Shown: positions 1-12,684 of the stretch, in pieces
Numbering within the stretch: position 1 is the stretch's first letter
How the letters are laid out: each line of letters begins with the position of its first letter
DNA from: Calonectria ilicicola
Lineage: Eukaryota; Ascomycota; Sordariomycetes; Hypocreales; Nectriaceae
NCBI GenBank assembly: GCA_020809705.1
Contig: CP085825.1
Location: 4,092,001-4,156,000, forward strand
Direction of reading: 5' to 3'
DNA: 64,000 nucleotides
Translations under genes and position numbers: made by a program
The notes under the pieces: generated by a model
Databases searched by the model: none
What the model was told of the DNA's origin: nothing
The model's input: only the letters and a program-made list of their open reading frames with translations

Positions 1-117
1 GCTAAGATGGATTCAGACACATTAATCAAGCAGTGATTGTTCATTTCATTATGTCACACGCAGGCAGGCATTGAGTGTTTAGTGTTGTTTCTACATCGTC
101 ATATACGAGATGGGTAC

Positions 118-1180
118 TCAAGAGATGGTGCAGATTATCTTTCCCAGGTTCTTGGCTTCTTCCATATGCTTGTGAGCCTCTTGGATCTCCTCCCAAGGCA
201 GTACCTTGTCCACAAAGATTTGCAACTTGCCCGACTCAAATTCCGGGAGGTATTGCTCCAGCTTATCACGTAATTTTCCCTGGTACTCTTCGTCGCGGCT
301 TCTAAGCGTGCTGCCCTCGATTCTCAGCCGCTTGTATAAGATCTGTGAAATATCAGCCTCAGGAACCTTGCCACCGCTCAAAGTACCCAAGAGAACGATG
401 CGGCCATCGCGAGCGGCAACGTCGAGGTTCTTTTGGAAGTAGTTTCCACCGACAAAGTCCACAATGTAATCTACGCCTTTGCCCCCAGTTTTGGCCTTGA
501 TCTCTTCTGCCCAGTTTTGTGTCTTGTAGTTGAAGGCGGCCGTGGCGCCAAGCTTCGACGTGATGAAGTCACACTTGTCATCAGTTCCAGCTGTGGCATA
601 TACCTCTGATGCACCCGCAACACGAGACAGCTGCATACCAGCAATAGACACTCCAGAAGCACCTGCATGCCACAAAATGGATTTGCCCTTTTCAAAACCA
701 AGCACAAGATGGAGAGCCTGCGTAGCCGTGATCCACGTTTCCGGAATACCAGCGCAAATTTCGAAGCTCATGGCCTTAGGCTTGTGTAGCAGCATTCGAG
801 TGCTGACAGCAATATGCTCAGCATACGCTCCTCCATATGCCAAACCAAAAACTTCATCACCTTCCTTAAAGCTATTGTGGTCACCAGCACCCAAGGACTC
901 AATGATGCCACTGAACTCAACGCCAAGAGTCTTTGGTGCCTGTGGAGGAAGAGGGTAAAATCCACGTCGCTGGATAATGTCCATTCGGTTGATACCAAAG
1001 GCCTTCACACGGACGAGAGCCTGTCCCTCCGCAGGGGATGGCAGAGGAGTTTGGTCGTTTATGAAGAGGGCATCGAGTTCACCCGTCCCACCTCGGATAT
1101 CTAAAGGCGGGGTCAGATTCCGACGGCTCTTGGATTCACCCTCATGATCACATACCAACAGCTTTCATAACAGCCGCCAT
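118..1180 (-). CDS. NAD(P)H:quinone oxidoreductase, PIG3-like MDR family
   Basis: The model is a 335-residue zinc-independent medium-chain dehydrogenase/reductase of the quinone oxidoreductase (TP53I3/PIG3) type, expected to reduce quinones with NADPH in the cytosol. Exon 1 is only 25 nt (1156-1180). A 55-nt intron (1101-1155) has a GTATGT donor, a CTGAC branch point and a TTTAG acceptor. Splicing gives MAAVMKAVDIRGGTGELDAL, the usual N-terminus. Without the splice, the ATG at 1158 reads through intron sequence into an unrelated leader. Visible motifs are the GroES-like part (RVKAFGINRMDIIQRRGFYP), the Rossmann glycine motif (HAGASGVSIAGMQL, about residue 150) and the C-terminal DKVLPWEEIQEAHKHME block. 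There are no catalytic zinc cysteines, as expected for this subfamily. Length is normal (family about 325-335). Family is sure; the physiological quinone is unknown. Confidence 0.9.
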
Positions 1181-4100
1181 TTTAAATATTTTGTATCAAT
1201 TTTCAATCCGGGGGACAATTGTATTATTTCGGTTCGTTGGAACGAGATGCAGGAGTTCAGTTGGCGAAAGTGTAAAATGGGTCAAGTTGATGCGATGCAT
1301 TTTTGCATTAGTAATACACATTCGCCGGCAATGGGCGAGTGATGTCGTCACCAACACGACATCTTCCTATGCAAAGCAACATAGTGCGAGTTGAAGGATA
1401 CCAAGTGTAGCATTTTACGCAAACTTTCAGAGGCTGAGGGTGTCAATAGCATTTCGTCAGCACAGCAGATAGCAAACAATATGGGCCAGTTAGATAAGAT
1501 GCTGAGCAGAAATGATGACCATCACGACCTGGCAGCATCACTACCTCCTCGGTCATATTCCAAAATGACACCAATTCTCCAGAGAAAAGTAATTGTAGAG
1601 AGGTGTGTTTTGCCAGCATCAGAGCCGATCCCGTGGCGTAGTTGGAGAGGAATGGCCGCATGTGTAGTGAACGCAACATCCCATCCTACCTTGATTCACT
1701 TCGCCTTAAGTCGACCTTTCAAACGAGTTGTCGCACAGATTTGAGAGGGAAAAAAATGTCGCAAAGAAGAAGGCAAACAAAAAATCCCCGTCCGCTGCCA
1801 GGAATTTCGGTTCAAATCCCCTCTAGTGAGCTGTGGCGGAACCACCAAGCTCAAAGTTGACAGAAAGCTGAGCCAGATTCTCGATAGCAGTTACAATTCA
1901 GCGGTTCGTTCACGGCGTGGGAACTGTGAGGCGAGAAACAAGGTTGTATTCTTCTCAGCTCCTAGTATAAACAAACGACACCGCGAGGCAACGAGATGGG
2001 ATGAATCTCGGAGCCGCGGCTTCGGGGAACCTGCAAATTCGTGCACCAAAAGAGACCTTGGAAATCTGACTTCCGATATCCAATCGGGTCGGTCGTTACT
2101 GGTTCAAGCCAGTAGTTCAACAACCACCATCACATGGTGAAGCGTCATGATGTGATAAGGAAGCGCAAGGGATGTGCGGAACCGGTCAAAATAGCTAAAT
2201 TCGGCTAGAGCACACACCTAAGGTAGGCGATATCTATTCGGTGAAGAAAAAGTAGACTGTATGAGCTATAATCGTATCATCTTTACATCAAGGAGACCTG
2301 GGGTTGTGGGATCGAACTGCATGAACCATTCCTAATGCATGGGATATCGCCAACAGCAGTGAACTAACGTCAAAGGTACTGGCAGGCTTCATGCATAGCG
2401 AGGCCGATAATGCATACGAAATCATAACAATTGGCCAAGCTGTCAAACATTTCACATCTTACGACAGGCTAGCAAGCGCCCGGGTCCAGACTTAAGATTG
2501 TGACGGCACCAGGTCACCAAGATCATGGCCCGAGGTGGAAATTACACACACTTAGTTTCTACCACACCACACGGCGGGTGCAGGCGCTAGGGTGAATCTT
2601 GGTCGCAAGCGTCGATGTGAACCGGATAGCGCCCAGGTCCATGGAATCGAGCCGTTGTGGTTACATTTGGAGGGGGAAAAAAGGCGTGGCGGATATGGGG
2701 GTCAGGGGAGAGGGCCAACGGGAAATAGGCTAATTCATGGATACGAGCTGCGACAGGGAGATGTACCTACCTCCCCAGATAGGATGTGATGCAGATGCGT
2801 CAGATAGAGAAGGAAGAGAATCCCAGCCTAATTGGATCATTTCCATTTTCGAAGCCTCGCAGAGAGAATGTCCGTTTAGAAGCGAGAACGTTTCAACATC
2901 GTCTTTGCTCGGCATGGACACTCGGCTTGGTTTTATCTCGCAGCTTGTTTATTTGTTTGTTTACTTAGTTTGCAATTGGCTCACAACAAGTAAACAAGGT
3001 TTTGCCAAGGTACCAACACTGTTGGTGTAGATTCCAAGGAAGCTTTGCCGTAGACAGTAACGGCAGAATTGACTGATGGTTGGCACTAGCAGAAACTAGC
3101 ATTCTGGGCGGCCCACGAGCAACTAAAGCTTGTTCCTCATCACAACGGCGTTGAACACTTTTTACAGCGCCGTAACCCGACATTCATGGAGTCGTGTGGG
3201 TATAATCGAGGCGAAAACAAAGTGACTGGGTGTTGGAAGAAGTGAGCATGGGGGGACATTGGGGATCTCAACTGTTGGCCGACAACGAATGTCGATCAAT
3301 AAGAAATTACAGGGCCCATGAAAGAAGGAAATGGAAGCCCCAATTTTGGCCGATGGATACCACGGCTTATTGGTTGGTTGGTTCAAAAGGACGATGGAGC
3401 AAATACGAGTTTAAGGTACAGAAACGTCCCCGGCTTCGGTGCAATATCGATTCTCCCATGACTTATTGCCTTGACCAATGATCAGGACATGGGTCGATCG
3501 AGAAGTGGTGAACCAGAGCTCGCTATCCAGTCATGGGGGAATAGGCATGATCCATACAGAAAGCAACGATAAGGTATTGACTTTGGAAGGTCAAGATGAT
3601 GGCTTTAGCGTTACTATTATCGTTGTTGGCAAGGCTAGATTCTTTGTGTGGATAAAGGGGGGATTTGTGGAGGGTACCCACTCATATCCTAGACAAGTGA
3701 GAATAAGGCAACGATCAGAGCTTTGCGCTTTATCGCTGAGCGCCCGCGACATGGCAGAGGCCAGGATTAATTTGTCAAGGTGCAATTAAAGCCGTCGGTT
3801 GATCGGTGATTAGGGAACTTTTTTTTTCCCTCTCCATGCAGGATAAGCTGTTGTCAGGTAGATGAGCAGGCGGCTCAAGGCCAGTAATCCAGTCAGCGAA
3901 TGCAACATGCTCTCGAATCCCTGTAAGCCCTGCAAGGCACGGATAAGGCGCTCTCGTGGGCGTCGAATTAACCCCATGGTACAATTAATCAATTGTTAAG
4001 ATATGGAACCGAACGAAAACCTGGAGTGAAATAAGTTACTCAGATGCAACCTGGGGGTTGTTGTTGCGGGGGGGCCACTGGTTGGAATTGCCGACGGCCC

Positions 4101-6571
4101 AGAAGCAGCAGAGTTCTCCAGTGCGGCACCATTGCCGGCATCATTTCAAGCATCAATGCTTGCAACAGTGCCAGTTGGCCCAGGTGAGTGCACACGCGGC
4201 TCAGTCTGGTGGCTTTGTTGCTCATCCTACGTAGCCGCTAACAAACATAAAAAATACCCCTAATAGAGAGCCACTCGAGCGCGCCACGCGGTCTCACGAG
4301 CGGCCTGTCGGTATCCCAGTTGTTGGTGGGTTGACCTCAAGACAAGAAATGCAGGGCCAATTTGATAGTTGGTCGGCCGCGCGGACGTTCAGCTACGAAA
4401 ATGGGTGGTGGCGTGTGTCTGCCACGGTCAGAGTCAGCATTGGGCATCCCGTAAAACGCGCTGTCTTCGGCAGTCCCTTCCCATTCCCCTGGTCAGTGAC
4501 GGCTTGTGGCTGCAGGTGGCGAAGGAATCGGCGAGTTGTTGACCTGGGGGGCCACACTTCCTCCATCTGAACCAAGGTAGCAAGGCTGTCTGAAATCTAG
4601 GCTGGGCATTAGAGCAAGCCTTGCGAGTGCCACGCCACAGGGGGGCCTCGCTGAAAACCCTCGGGATGGCGATTCGGGGCGTGAGTGGTTCGTGGTTCGT
4701 GTTCAAGAGGGAGCTAATATCAGAGAGGATGGGGTGGCGAGCGGTCAAGGGCGGTGGGCGCGGCCTGGGCGAATCGGAGCTTGCAGCTGCTCCCTGCCTG
4801 AGGTATTAACGTAGATGGGGATGCAGAAGTCAAGAGGCCTGCAAGGCAAGGGGAAAGGTGGGCGGGAGGATATTGTTCCTGCATTAGTGCAAGTGTATGC
4901 CAGGGCTGCCGTGGTCTAGCGACCCAGTCACAAACATACAACTTGAAGATGGTGGGTTGGTGGCACAGCACCAAGTGGTCGCCTCCCAACTGTCCACCGC
5001 CTTGGCTTCCACAGACAGTCGTGTCAGATCAGGTCTGTCTCCCAGCGAACACCCCGATTACGTCTTTAAGCGACGAGCCGTCCTCCACTTGGCGTTGGTG
5101 ATGACGCTGTCAAGTTTCAACCAGACAGGCTCTATTCACACAGAAATGAGGATGCCGGCGGGGATCATGTCCAAAATACAGGTGCCGGTGCCTGGACCAC
5201 CACAAGCGCACGTGTGATACAAACTCTCAATCATCCAGAGGGAGTCGAGATGATTGCTCAGAGATCGGCCATACCAGGATAACATGCCATGTCAACGTGC
5301 TGGAGTTATTCACCAAAAGCTAACTCGAACCACGTACCCAGTCACCATCCGTGCCTCAACCTTTGGGGGTTCCAGCCTGTGCAGCAATGCGAGAGCCACC
5401 AAGTCCCTGCTAAAGCCGTCGTGCTGCACCCGACTCGGGCCCTCCGCCTACCACCGTTGCCTTGCATTGGTGTGTTATTTTATCGCCCTGCGGATTAAGT
5501 TCCTGCTTAATCTGCGTAGACATGCGGGACGGCCAGCCGTGCGACGCTACAACGGTCTGCAACTGCAAAGCCTGCTCATCGGAAAGCTGTACACCGCAGC
5601 ACTGATGAGCATGTTGATCACTCGTATGATGATGCTTATTGTTATTATTGTTTTCTTTTCTTTTTTCGTAACTTGTACGTATGTACTTCTTCTCAATGAG
5701 CAAATTATAGCTTCAGTGGCGTCTAGGAGAACAGGGCGGAAAACCGGCTTGAACCGAAAATGCCACCAGTCATGGTTCAAAGTTAGAATAGCCGCGGTAC
5801 GGTTTTATCTGTCGTGTGTCATGCAAATTGCGGCGTCGGCTCCAGACCTGCAAATACTCTCTCCAGCATGTACGGGGACGAGGGGAAGACATGGGTCTAG
5901 ACGGCAATTTCGCCTGAACTAGGTACAGCATGAGAAGCATGCTCTCCAGCCTGACAAGTGATATCGATTCGCTGGGTTGATAGGATCCATTTCCCTTCTT
6001 GAACGCTTGGCTCGGTACCCCCGCTGGGGGATTCATCTCCTTTTTTTCAGTCTCGGTCGTCTCTCTTGTCAGAGCGCGAGACATGGCTGGTGGGCGGAAG
6101 GGCTCCACCCACTCTAAGTTGTCCCTTTTTGGAAGCGCCCACCTTTCCAACTTTGGCTGCTCACGCTTCTTCTTCCTCATCCATCCCCTGGACGGCGTAG
6201 GCGCTCGCTTCTACTGGTTGACCCCTGGGGCACTGATCCCCGTCGGGTGGGCACTGATTTGCACTATTCCCAGATAACAGGGCCTTGGTGGTGTGGTGTG
6301 GCTGCCCTCCCTCTCGCGGAATCTCGCTGCTCGCTGTTCTCCTTGTGGCCCGCCCTCATCCGGTCTTCTGCGAGATCCACAGCATCCCTACCTTGAAGCC
6401 ATTGCAGAAGCGCTATCTCGACAGCTCACCTCTGCAAGCCTTTGTTCTCCACTCCATCTCCGCTCGTCAAGCCAAGAAGCCAAGCCGGTCATCCACGCAC
6501 GCCCCACCCACACCCCGGCCGCCATGTCCATCACAACGGCCATCCTCACCTCCCCCGAGTCGTCTCTTTGG
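1181..6571. other. 5.4-kb intergenic region
   Basis: I see no coding region here. The open frames are short, lack family resemblance and overlap on both strands. The right part (about 6000-6570) becomes pyrimidine-rich and leads to the TATA box of the next gene. The only structure noted is a 10-bp hairpin at 5490-5515. Confidence 0.6.
5490..5515. other. Short perfect-length hairpin in intergenic DNA
   Basis: The arms 5490-5499 (GCGGATTAAG) and 5506-5515 (CTTAATCTGC) pair over 10 bp with one G-T wobble around a 6-nt loop. No gene or tRNA signature surrounds it, and the role is unknown. Confidence 0.35.
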
Positions 6572-6577
6572 TATAAA
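6572..6577 (+). promoter_or_regulatory. TATA box of the CCG-6-like gene
   Basis: TATAAA lies 148 bp upstream of the ATG, after a long CT-rich stretch. This layout is common for highly expressed fungal cell-wall genes. It is inferred from the motif and its position only. Confidence 0.5.
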
Positions 6578-6724
6578 GATGGATGCTCTCCAGACCAAGA
6601 GCGAATTTCTTTCCTTCCTCCTCACCCACACTCACTACAACAGCCCTGACTTCCAGTCAAGTACATTCGTTAACACAACAACCTAATCCCAACTTTCGAG
6701 TTACCCAATCCCAAATCAGTCAAA

Positions 6725-7224
6725 ATGAAGTTCGCTGCTGCTGCCGTTGTCGCCGCCGCCGTTGGTGCCTCTGCCCACGCCAACGTCTCTTACACCACTG
6801 AGGTCGTTGAGGTCTACACCACCTACTGCCCCGCTGCCACCGAGATCACCCACGGCGGCAAGACCTACACCGTCACTGAGGCCACCACCCTGACCATCAC
6901 TGACTGCCCTTGCACCATCACCAAGCCCGTCTACACCACCTCTGCTGTCGTCTGCCACGACTGGTAAGCTTTCTCTGCTTCTCATGCATATGAATTAAGC
7001 ATGCTAACAATACCAACAGCTCCAAGGCTCCCCCTGCCCACAGCAACGGCACCTACATTCCCGTTGTTCCCACCACCCCCGCTGCCAGCCAGGCTACCCC
7101 CTCTGCCCCTGGCACCACTGGTGGTTCTTCCTCCGGCAACACCCCCACTGCCGGCGCTGGCAAGGTCGCTGCCCTCTCCGGCGCTGCCTTCGCTGGTGTC
7201 TTCGCTCTCGTTGCCTTCCTGTAA
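6725..7224 (+). CDS. GPI-anchored cell-wall protein, CCG-6-like
   Basis: This is a 147-residue secreted protein encoded in two exons (6725-6963 and 7020-7224). The 56-nt intron has donor GTAAGC, branch point GCTAAC and acceptor AACAG. The N-terminal 17 or so residues are a signal peptide ([19 protein letters not shown]). A compact Thr/Val/Cys domain follows, with [17 protein letters not shown] and [15 protein letters not shown]. This pattern is typical of Neurospora clock-controlled protein 6 homologues and Sed1-like wall proteins. A Ser/Thr/Pro/Ala linker leads to a C-terminal hydrophobic tail ([14 protein letters not shown]), a GPI-attachment signal. Splicing restores a TGC Cys codon, whereas reading through would end the protein in the intron. 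Codon use is strongly C-biased, suggesting high expression. The role is structural wall or surface coat; no enzyme is implied. Regulation by the clock or by conidiation is only inferred from the family name. Confidence 0.85.
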
Positions 7225-10223
7225 ATCAGCTACTAGCATGCCTCGGCGTCGTCCACGTCCTACCTACGATATACTTGATGCGATAATACCTAATTTCGTG
7301 GTAGCCTTCGCCAGCCCATGACTGGAGGAGCGTTGTGGGAGAGTTAGTGTTGGTTTCCATTGGGGGAGATGACTTTAGCGGGATCATTTGGAGATGTATA
7401 GAATTTTGGGATACGAACATACGACGGAGAACCGGTATACTCCTGCACTGCACTATGGAGTCTTTATCTGATGACGGCCACGCCTGCAGGGTTTGAGACA
7501 TTCTTGTATATGATCTTTGTCTCGGTGTTCGATGGGAGTTCGCTCATCTCGAGTCTAAGGATTTTCTAAAGATTAGAGTGTGCGGTCTGCTACTCGGACT
7601 GGGAATATAATGTGCTTTTTGCCTATACTTTGGACGATTTTGCCTATTGGATTGCCTGCGACCTCGTCGACTGTTGAAAATATTAACCGAGAGACACATT
7701 ACCCTCTCTGAAAGCCTCTGGTACCAGGTTCCTCTGTGCCTTTTGTTCCTTACATAGTGCCCGGTCGGGCGTGTTTATGGTCTTCTGTTTGAACATATTC
7801 AGTGTTTAGCAAGCCCCTGTATTATATTTATATAGTCTTAAAGGCAAAGTAAACATTGCTGGGAGGCCAGTTTTGGTCCGGCACACTATCAACTACATGA
7901 TTCTTGTCCTGATTGTGAAGTAGACTCCACTCTAACGACGTGTGTAGCTTAAGCAGTCTGCGCTGTTTGTTTGTTTGTTATGACGCGAACCAGGTTTGTG
8001 TGGGTTGGCCAGGGCACTATCTCTGGTCACCAATCCGCACTCGCTCGGTGCAATCGGCCCTCATGCCGGAAGGTCGGCCGTTGACAATGCTCACCCAAGT
8101 CGGTAGAGACCCGACGACGGGCACGTTATGTGGATGATGATTATCAAATATCACGAGGTAAGGGGCGGCTCTGAATTCGCGGTGACCATGATTCCAAGCT
8201 GCAGGGGCGGCCCATGTCTTGGCGGTGTCTCGTTTGGGCTTGTCTCTGTTATCTCTCAAAAACCACCCACAGCACCGAGGAGCCGCTGCGCACATGTGGC
8301 GCAGGTGTGGTGTGTGTCTGGCTGTTGACCGCTGGCAAATAGACAGGCAAGGGTGGGCGGTGTTAAGACAGCGACATATTAAGCGAAATTGCGAGGTTCG
8401 GGGCATCACCCGAAGACCCAAAGACCGAGGGCGAGGTGGTGGAAGAGCGGTGGAAATTGGATAGACATGGAAAATACATGTATTATCCTTTCTTCTTTGG
8501 GTGGCGCGCTATTGAGTGACTTCTTCTATCATTAGGTCTGTTATAGGGAGGTACTTTTGGTGGTGGTCGAGGTGTTAGCTTTTGCATCCATGGTGATATC
8601 CAACATGCGTTATGTCACAATGACTCGTTCAAATCAATGAAGGAGTGTGAAAATATCTTTTTTTTATGAATCCCAGCTGAATATTGAGTGAACCATTAAT
8701 CACAATTTGCATATTTCACGGTGATCGTATATTACCGACAATTTGGGACGTTGCCATCGGCTTATTTGTGAACTGCACGTGTCATCTGCAGATACACACA
8801 CAGTATAACCGTAACTTGTGGTATCCAGTACTATCATGCAACCACTGTTGATGTTTCTTCCTTCACTGGGGAAAGCAAAATCAGTAAAACAAAATTTAAA
8901 ATAATGATGATAGGTTTATTAATGGGAGAAAGTAAAAGATATTTTTCATTCGGAGCATATTTCCTCTTCACCTCACTGCTTCGGATGTGTCTCGCCGAAG
9001 CTACCCTAGACCCATATGATGAGGATCGGATGCCATGTCATTCATTCATTCAGCCCTGTGCTTCCCGGTATCGCATGACCGTTTAGGAATCTAACATGCT
9101 ATAAAGGAAAAATATACGCTATCCGAGTTAATGAGAACGTGTCCCATTTTTCTACCCAACGTGTGAGACTGGGGTTTTTGCAGTCCAAGTGCTTCGGGTT
9201 CTGTTCCCTATTGGACGGGCTGAGCTCGGAGTTCAGTCGGGATTTTATTCTTGCTCGCCAGGAGACAGTCATAGCAGACAACAACGCACTAAATCAAAAG
9301 GCATGTTCCGGTTCCTGCCGCCGGTTGGAGAAGTGTCTCGGTAGCGCGAGAGAGGGGAGAGAAATAAAAAAATTGAGCCAAGGTTGACCTCTCTGGGAAG
9401 TCTAACACCAGTCAGTGTTAATACCAAACAGGACAAAGTTGCAACCGCGCAACCGGAAGAGTTCCTAGTTGGGAAGCCTAATTCGGCAATTGGGTTGATG
9501 CGATGCACCCTGTCTCGCATAAACGGGACAAAAAGAAGCAGCATTGCTTCTCGGCCGGTAAGAATCTCTTGGAAGGGCAAGGGTTGGAGGATGCCATTGG
9601 CGCCTGCAAACGCGTGGGACTCAGATTTGCTCGATGCCGGGCCCCATTCTCGGAGAGCGCCCCGGGTCGGCAACGTCACCGGGCAAAGGGCAAATGGAGC
9701 CCAGAATGCGGGGGAGGGTGGGAACTGCCGGGCCTTGGAGCTCCCTGGCGCATTTTCAGCCCAGGCCAACCAGGAGCTCTGCGATTAGCAGCGCTAGAGA
9801 TAATTGCTTTCAGCTTATGAGAGGCACACGGCAAAAAAGCACGCTGGGCCGCCGGGTCACCATGCTCGATGCCTCCTTTGAGGATCGCTGAGATGGGAAA
9901 AGGATGTCGTCTGCCCGATGGCTTCCCCCCCCTCGCCTCGTCTCCTCCCCGTCAGCTTCTCGCGGCGCAATCTACACCACAGGAATAAATCAAGGCGTGA
10001 AATGGCCCATTCCTGCCATGCCACGCACACACACACGCACACACGCACACACGCACCTATTCCTGTCATAGCAATCTGAAATCCCCTAGCTCCACAATCC
10101 TCTCATTAGTTTCTGATACCTTGGTTGCGCCAGACGCCACAATAACCGAAGATTGCCGTGGCCGTCTGATAGCCGCTTGCACCTCAAGTACACTACACGC
10201 AAACTAGTCACGGCGAGGCGGTG
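7225..10223. other. 3-kb intergenic region
   Basis: It holds the 3' flank of the CCG-6-like gene (AT-rich to about 7900) and the upstream region of the acyl-CoA synthetase. No credible gene was seen. A short CA-rich microsatellite lies near the right end. Confidence 0.6.
10023..10057. repeat. (CA)n/(CACG) microsatellite
   Basis: This is an interrupted ACACAC/ACACGC tract in the promoter of the acyl-CoA synthetase gene, about 170 bp upstream of the first ATG. Confidence 0.8.
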
Positions 10224-12684
10224 ATGAGGCCTGCTGCACTGCTTCAAATAGCCTCCGTGTCCCGTCGTCTCCTTCGCCTCTGCAGAGTAACCCCCTCCAC
10301 TCCGCCGTCCCCAGTGCAGATCCCGACCCGCCTCCCGCCCCGACGCCGCCATCCCCTTTGCTCTTCGGGCTTGTGCTCCGTGTCCCAGCTCCAGCTCCAG
10401 GCTGACAGCGCCCCAAGGGCAACCGCCACCATGTCGCAAAACGACCATCACATCCAGGACGAGGTCCTGCGGCACAGCCTCGAGAATCCAGATGACTTTT
10501 GGCGTCATCAGGCTGAGCACCTTCACTGGCACAAGAAGTTCTCATCTACCATCCAGCTGACCCAGAAAACGCTCTCAAATGGTATCACTCACGATAGCTG
10601 GGAGTGGTTCCCTGATGGCGAGATTTCTACATGTTACAACTGCGTAGATCGCCATGTCCTCGCCGGCAACGGTGACTCGATTGCCATCTATTTTGACAGT
10701 CCCGTTACCAGCACCAAGGAGACGTACACTTACCGAGAACTGCTCGAAGAAGTTGAGGTTCTCGCAGGCGCCCTCAGAGAGGAGGGAGTCAAGAAAGGGG
10801 ATGTTGTGATGCTCTACAGTGAGTGAATCTAATTAACTTCTACTACACCCCTCCACATTTCCATCTAACATGGGAGATAGTGCCAATGATTCCATCCGCT
10901 GTAATAGGCATCCTTGCCATTAACCGATTGGGAGCTATTCATTCCATCGTCTTTGGCGGTTTCGCTCCCAATGCTCTGGCACAACGCATCGATTCTTGCA
11001 AACCGGTTGCAATTCTTACAGCCTCCTGCGGCATTGACGGGAACAAGCCCCCAATCGCCTACAAGCCTCTGGTAGAGGATGCCATTTCCATCGCCTCCCA
11101 CAAGCCCAGCAAGACCGTTGTTTGGCAACGGGACCAGCTTCGATGGAACCCCATGGACAGGAACGCGGGCCAGTCTACATGGCAAAAGGTTGTCAGGAGT
11201 GCACGAGCTCGCAACATCAGAGCTGAGTGTGTCCCTGTCAAGAGCACCGACCCGGTTTACATCATTCACACCTCTGGCACCACCGGATCTCCCAAGGGTG
11301 TTCTCCGTGACGCTGGCGGTCATGCTGTTGGCCTCCATCTTTCCATCAGCTACCTCTTCAACATCCACGGCCCTGGTTGCGTTTCCTTTACCGCTTCCGA
11401 CATTGGATGGATTGTCGGCCACTCTTACATTGTCTACGGACCTCTGCTCACAGGTGCTGCCACGGTTCTTTACGAAGGCAAGCCGGTTGGCACCCCCGAT
11501 GCATCCGCATTTTGGCGCATCGTGGAAGAGTACAAAGTCAACACCATGTTCACGGCACCGACAGCGCTGCGAGCCATCAAGCGCGATGATCCTTCAAACA
11601 AGATCTTTGCCGGGTTCGGAAAGCGAGGCGGTCTCAAATCTCTCAAAGCCCTCTTCCTCGCCGGCGAGCGGTCTGAGCCAACACTCATCCAGATGTACCA
11701 GGACTTGTTGACTGAACACGGTGCAAACGACGCCCATGTTATCGACAACTGGTGGTCCACTGAGGTTGGCTCTCCCATCACTGGCCGCGCCCTCGTTCCG
11801 CACGCCGGCAAGGAACGCAAGACGAATGTCCGCGACCACCCACCCCCTCACCTCAAGGCTGGAAGCGCCGGAAAGGCCATGCCAGGTTTTGACGTCCGCA
11901 TTGTTGACGACAATGGCAACGAGGTTGAGAAGGGCTTGATGGGCAACATTGTCTTGGCCTTGCCCCTGGCACCGACGGGCTTCAGGACCTTGTGGCAGGA
12001 CGAGGAGCGATTCTGGAAGGGCTATCTCAAGAGGTTTGAGGGCAAATGGATGGATACTGGAGACTCGGGCTGGATTGATCAACAAGGATACATTCATGTC
12101 ATGAGTCGAAATGATGATGTGCTCAATGTGAGCGCACATCGTCTGTCAAGTGGTGAGTTTTGTATTCCTTTATTATTACACCAACACTGTTTTCACCAAA
12201 CCAAGAACTTGCATGGCTAACTATACTATTTCCAGGCTCCCTTGAGCAAGCCATTACTTCACATCCCCTCGTCGCCGAGGCTTGCGTTGTCGGCATCCCG
12301 GATTCACTCAAAGGCCAAGTGCCCTTTGCCTTCATCACGCTCTCGCTGGCGAACCACCCGCCTTCAGCGATACCTGATGACCAGGTCGCCACCGAGATCC
12401 AGAACCTGGTGCGCCGGCAGGTCGGCGCCATCGCCTCTCTGGGCGGCATCGTCCAGGGCAAAGGCATGATCCCCAAGACTCGATCGGGCAAGATGCTGCG
12501 GCGCGTCCTCCGGGAGATGGTGGAAAATGCCGTACACGGCGAGCTCGCCAAGGAGGTTCCGGTTCCCAGCACCATTGAGGACAATGCCGTGGTGGAGGTG
12601 GCGCGAGACCAGATTGGGGAGTATTTCAGGTTGAGGGGATCCAAGCATGGTGCTGTAGATGGCATGATCAAGCCCCGACTGTAA
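10224..12684 (+). CDS. Acyl-CoA synthetase, propionyl-CoA synthetase / ACSS3 type
   Basis: This AMP-forming enzyme of the PrpE/ACSS3 branch should activate propionate or a similar short acid to its CoA ester. Exons are 10224-10818, 10881-12152 and 12236-12684. The introns (62 and 83 nt) have GTGAGT donors, and the joins restore the conserved MPMIPSAVIGILAINRLGA and HRLSSGSLEQAI blocks. The product is 771 residues from the first ATG or 702 from the internal ATG at 10431, which has an excellent context (ACCGCCACCATG). The first 69 residues are Arg/Ser/Ala-rich without acids, as in a mitochondrial presequence. Motifs are the ACAS N-terminal block (DDFWRHQAEHLHWHKKF), the P-loop SGTTGSPKG (about 330) with the RDAGGHAVGL signature of the PrpE branch, the GDSGWID ATP-binding segment, and the catalytic Lys in KTRSGKML (about 708). 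The C-terminus PRL resembles a non-canonical PTS1. Acetate use cannot be excluded. Confidence 0.92.

Noticed and set aside
1805..1835. B-box-like GGTTCAAATCC
   Set aside because: Flanking bases do not form a T stem or acceptor stem, so it is not a tRNA.
2300..2325. Reverse-strand GTTCGATCCC resembling a tRNA B box
   Set aside because: The T stem does not pair, and no A box or anticodon stem is found at the expected distance.
5254..5922. 222-codon open frame on the plus strand
   Set aside because: There is no domain, no signal or codon bias, and competing frames overlap on both strands. It looks like chance openness in GC-balanced DNA.
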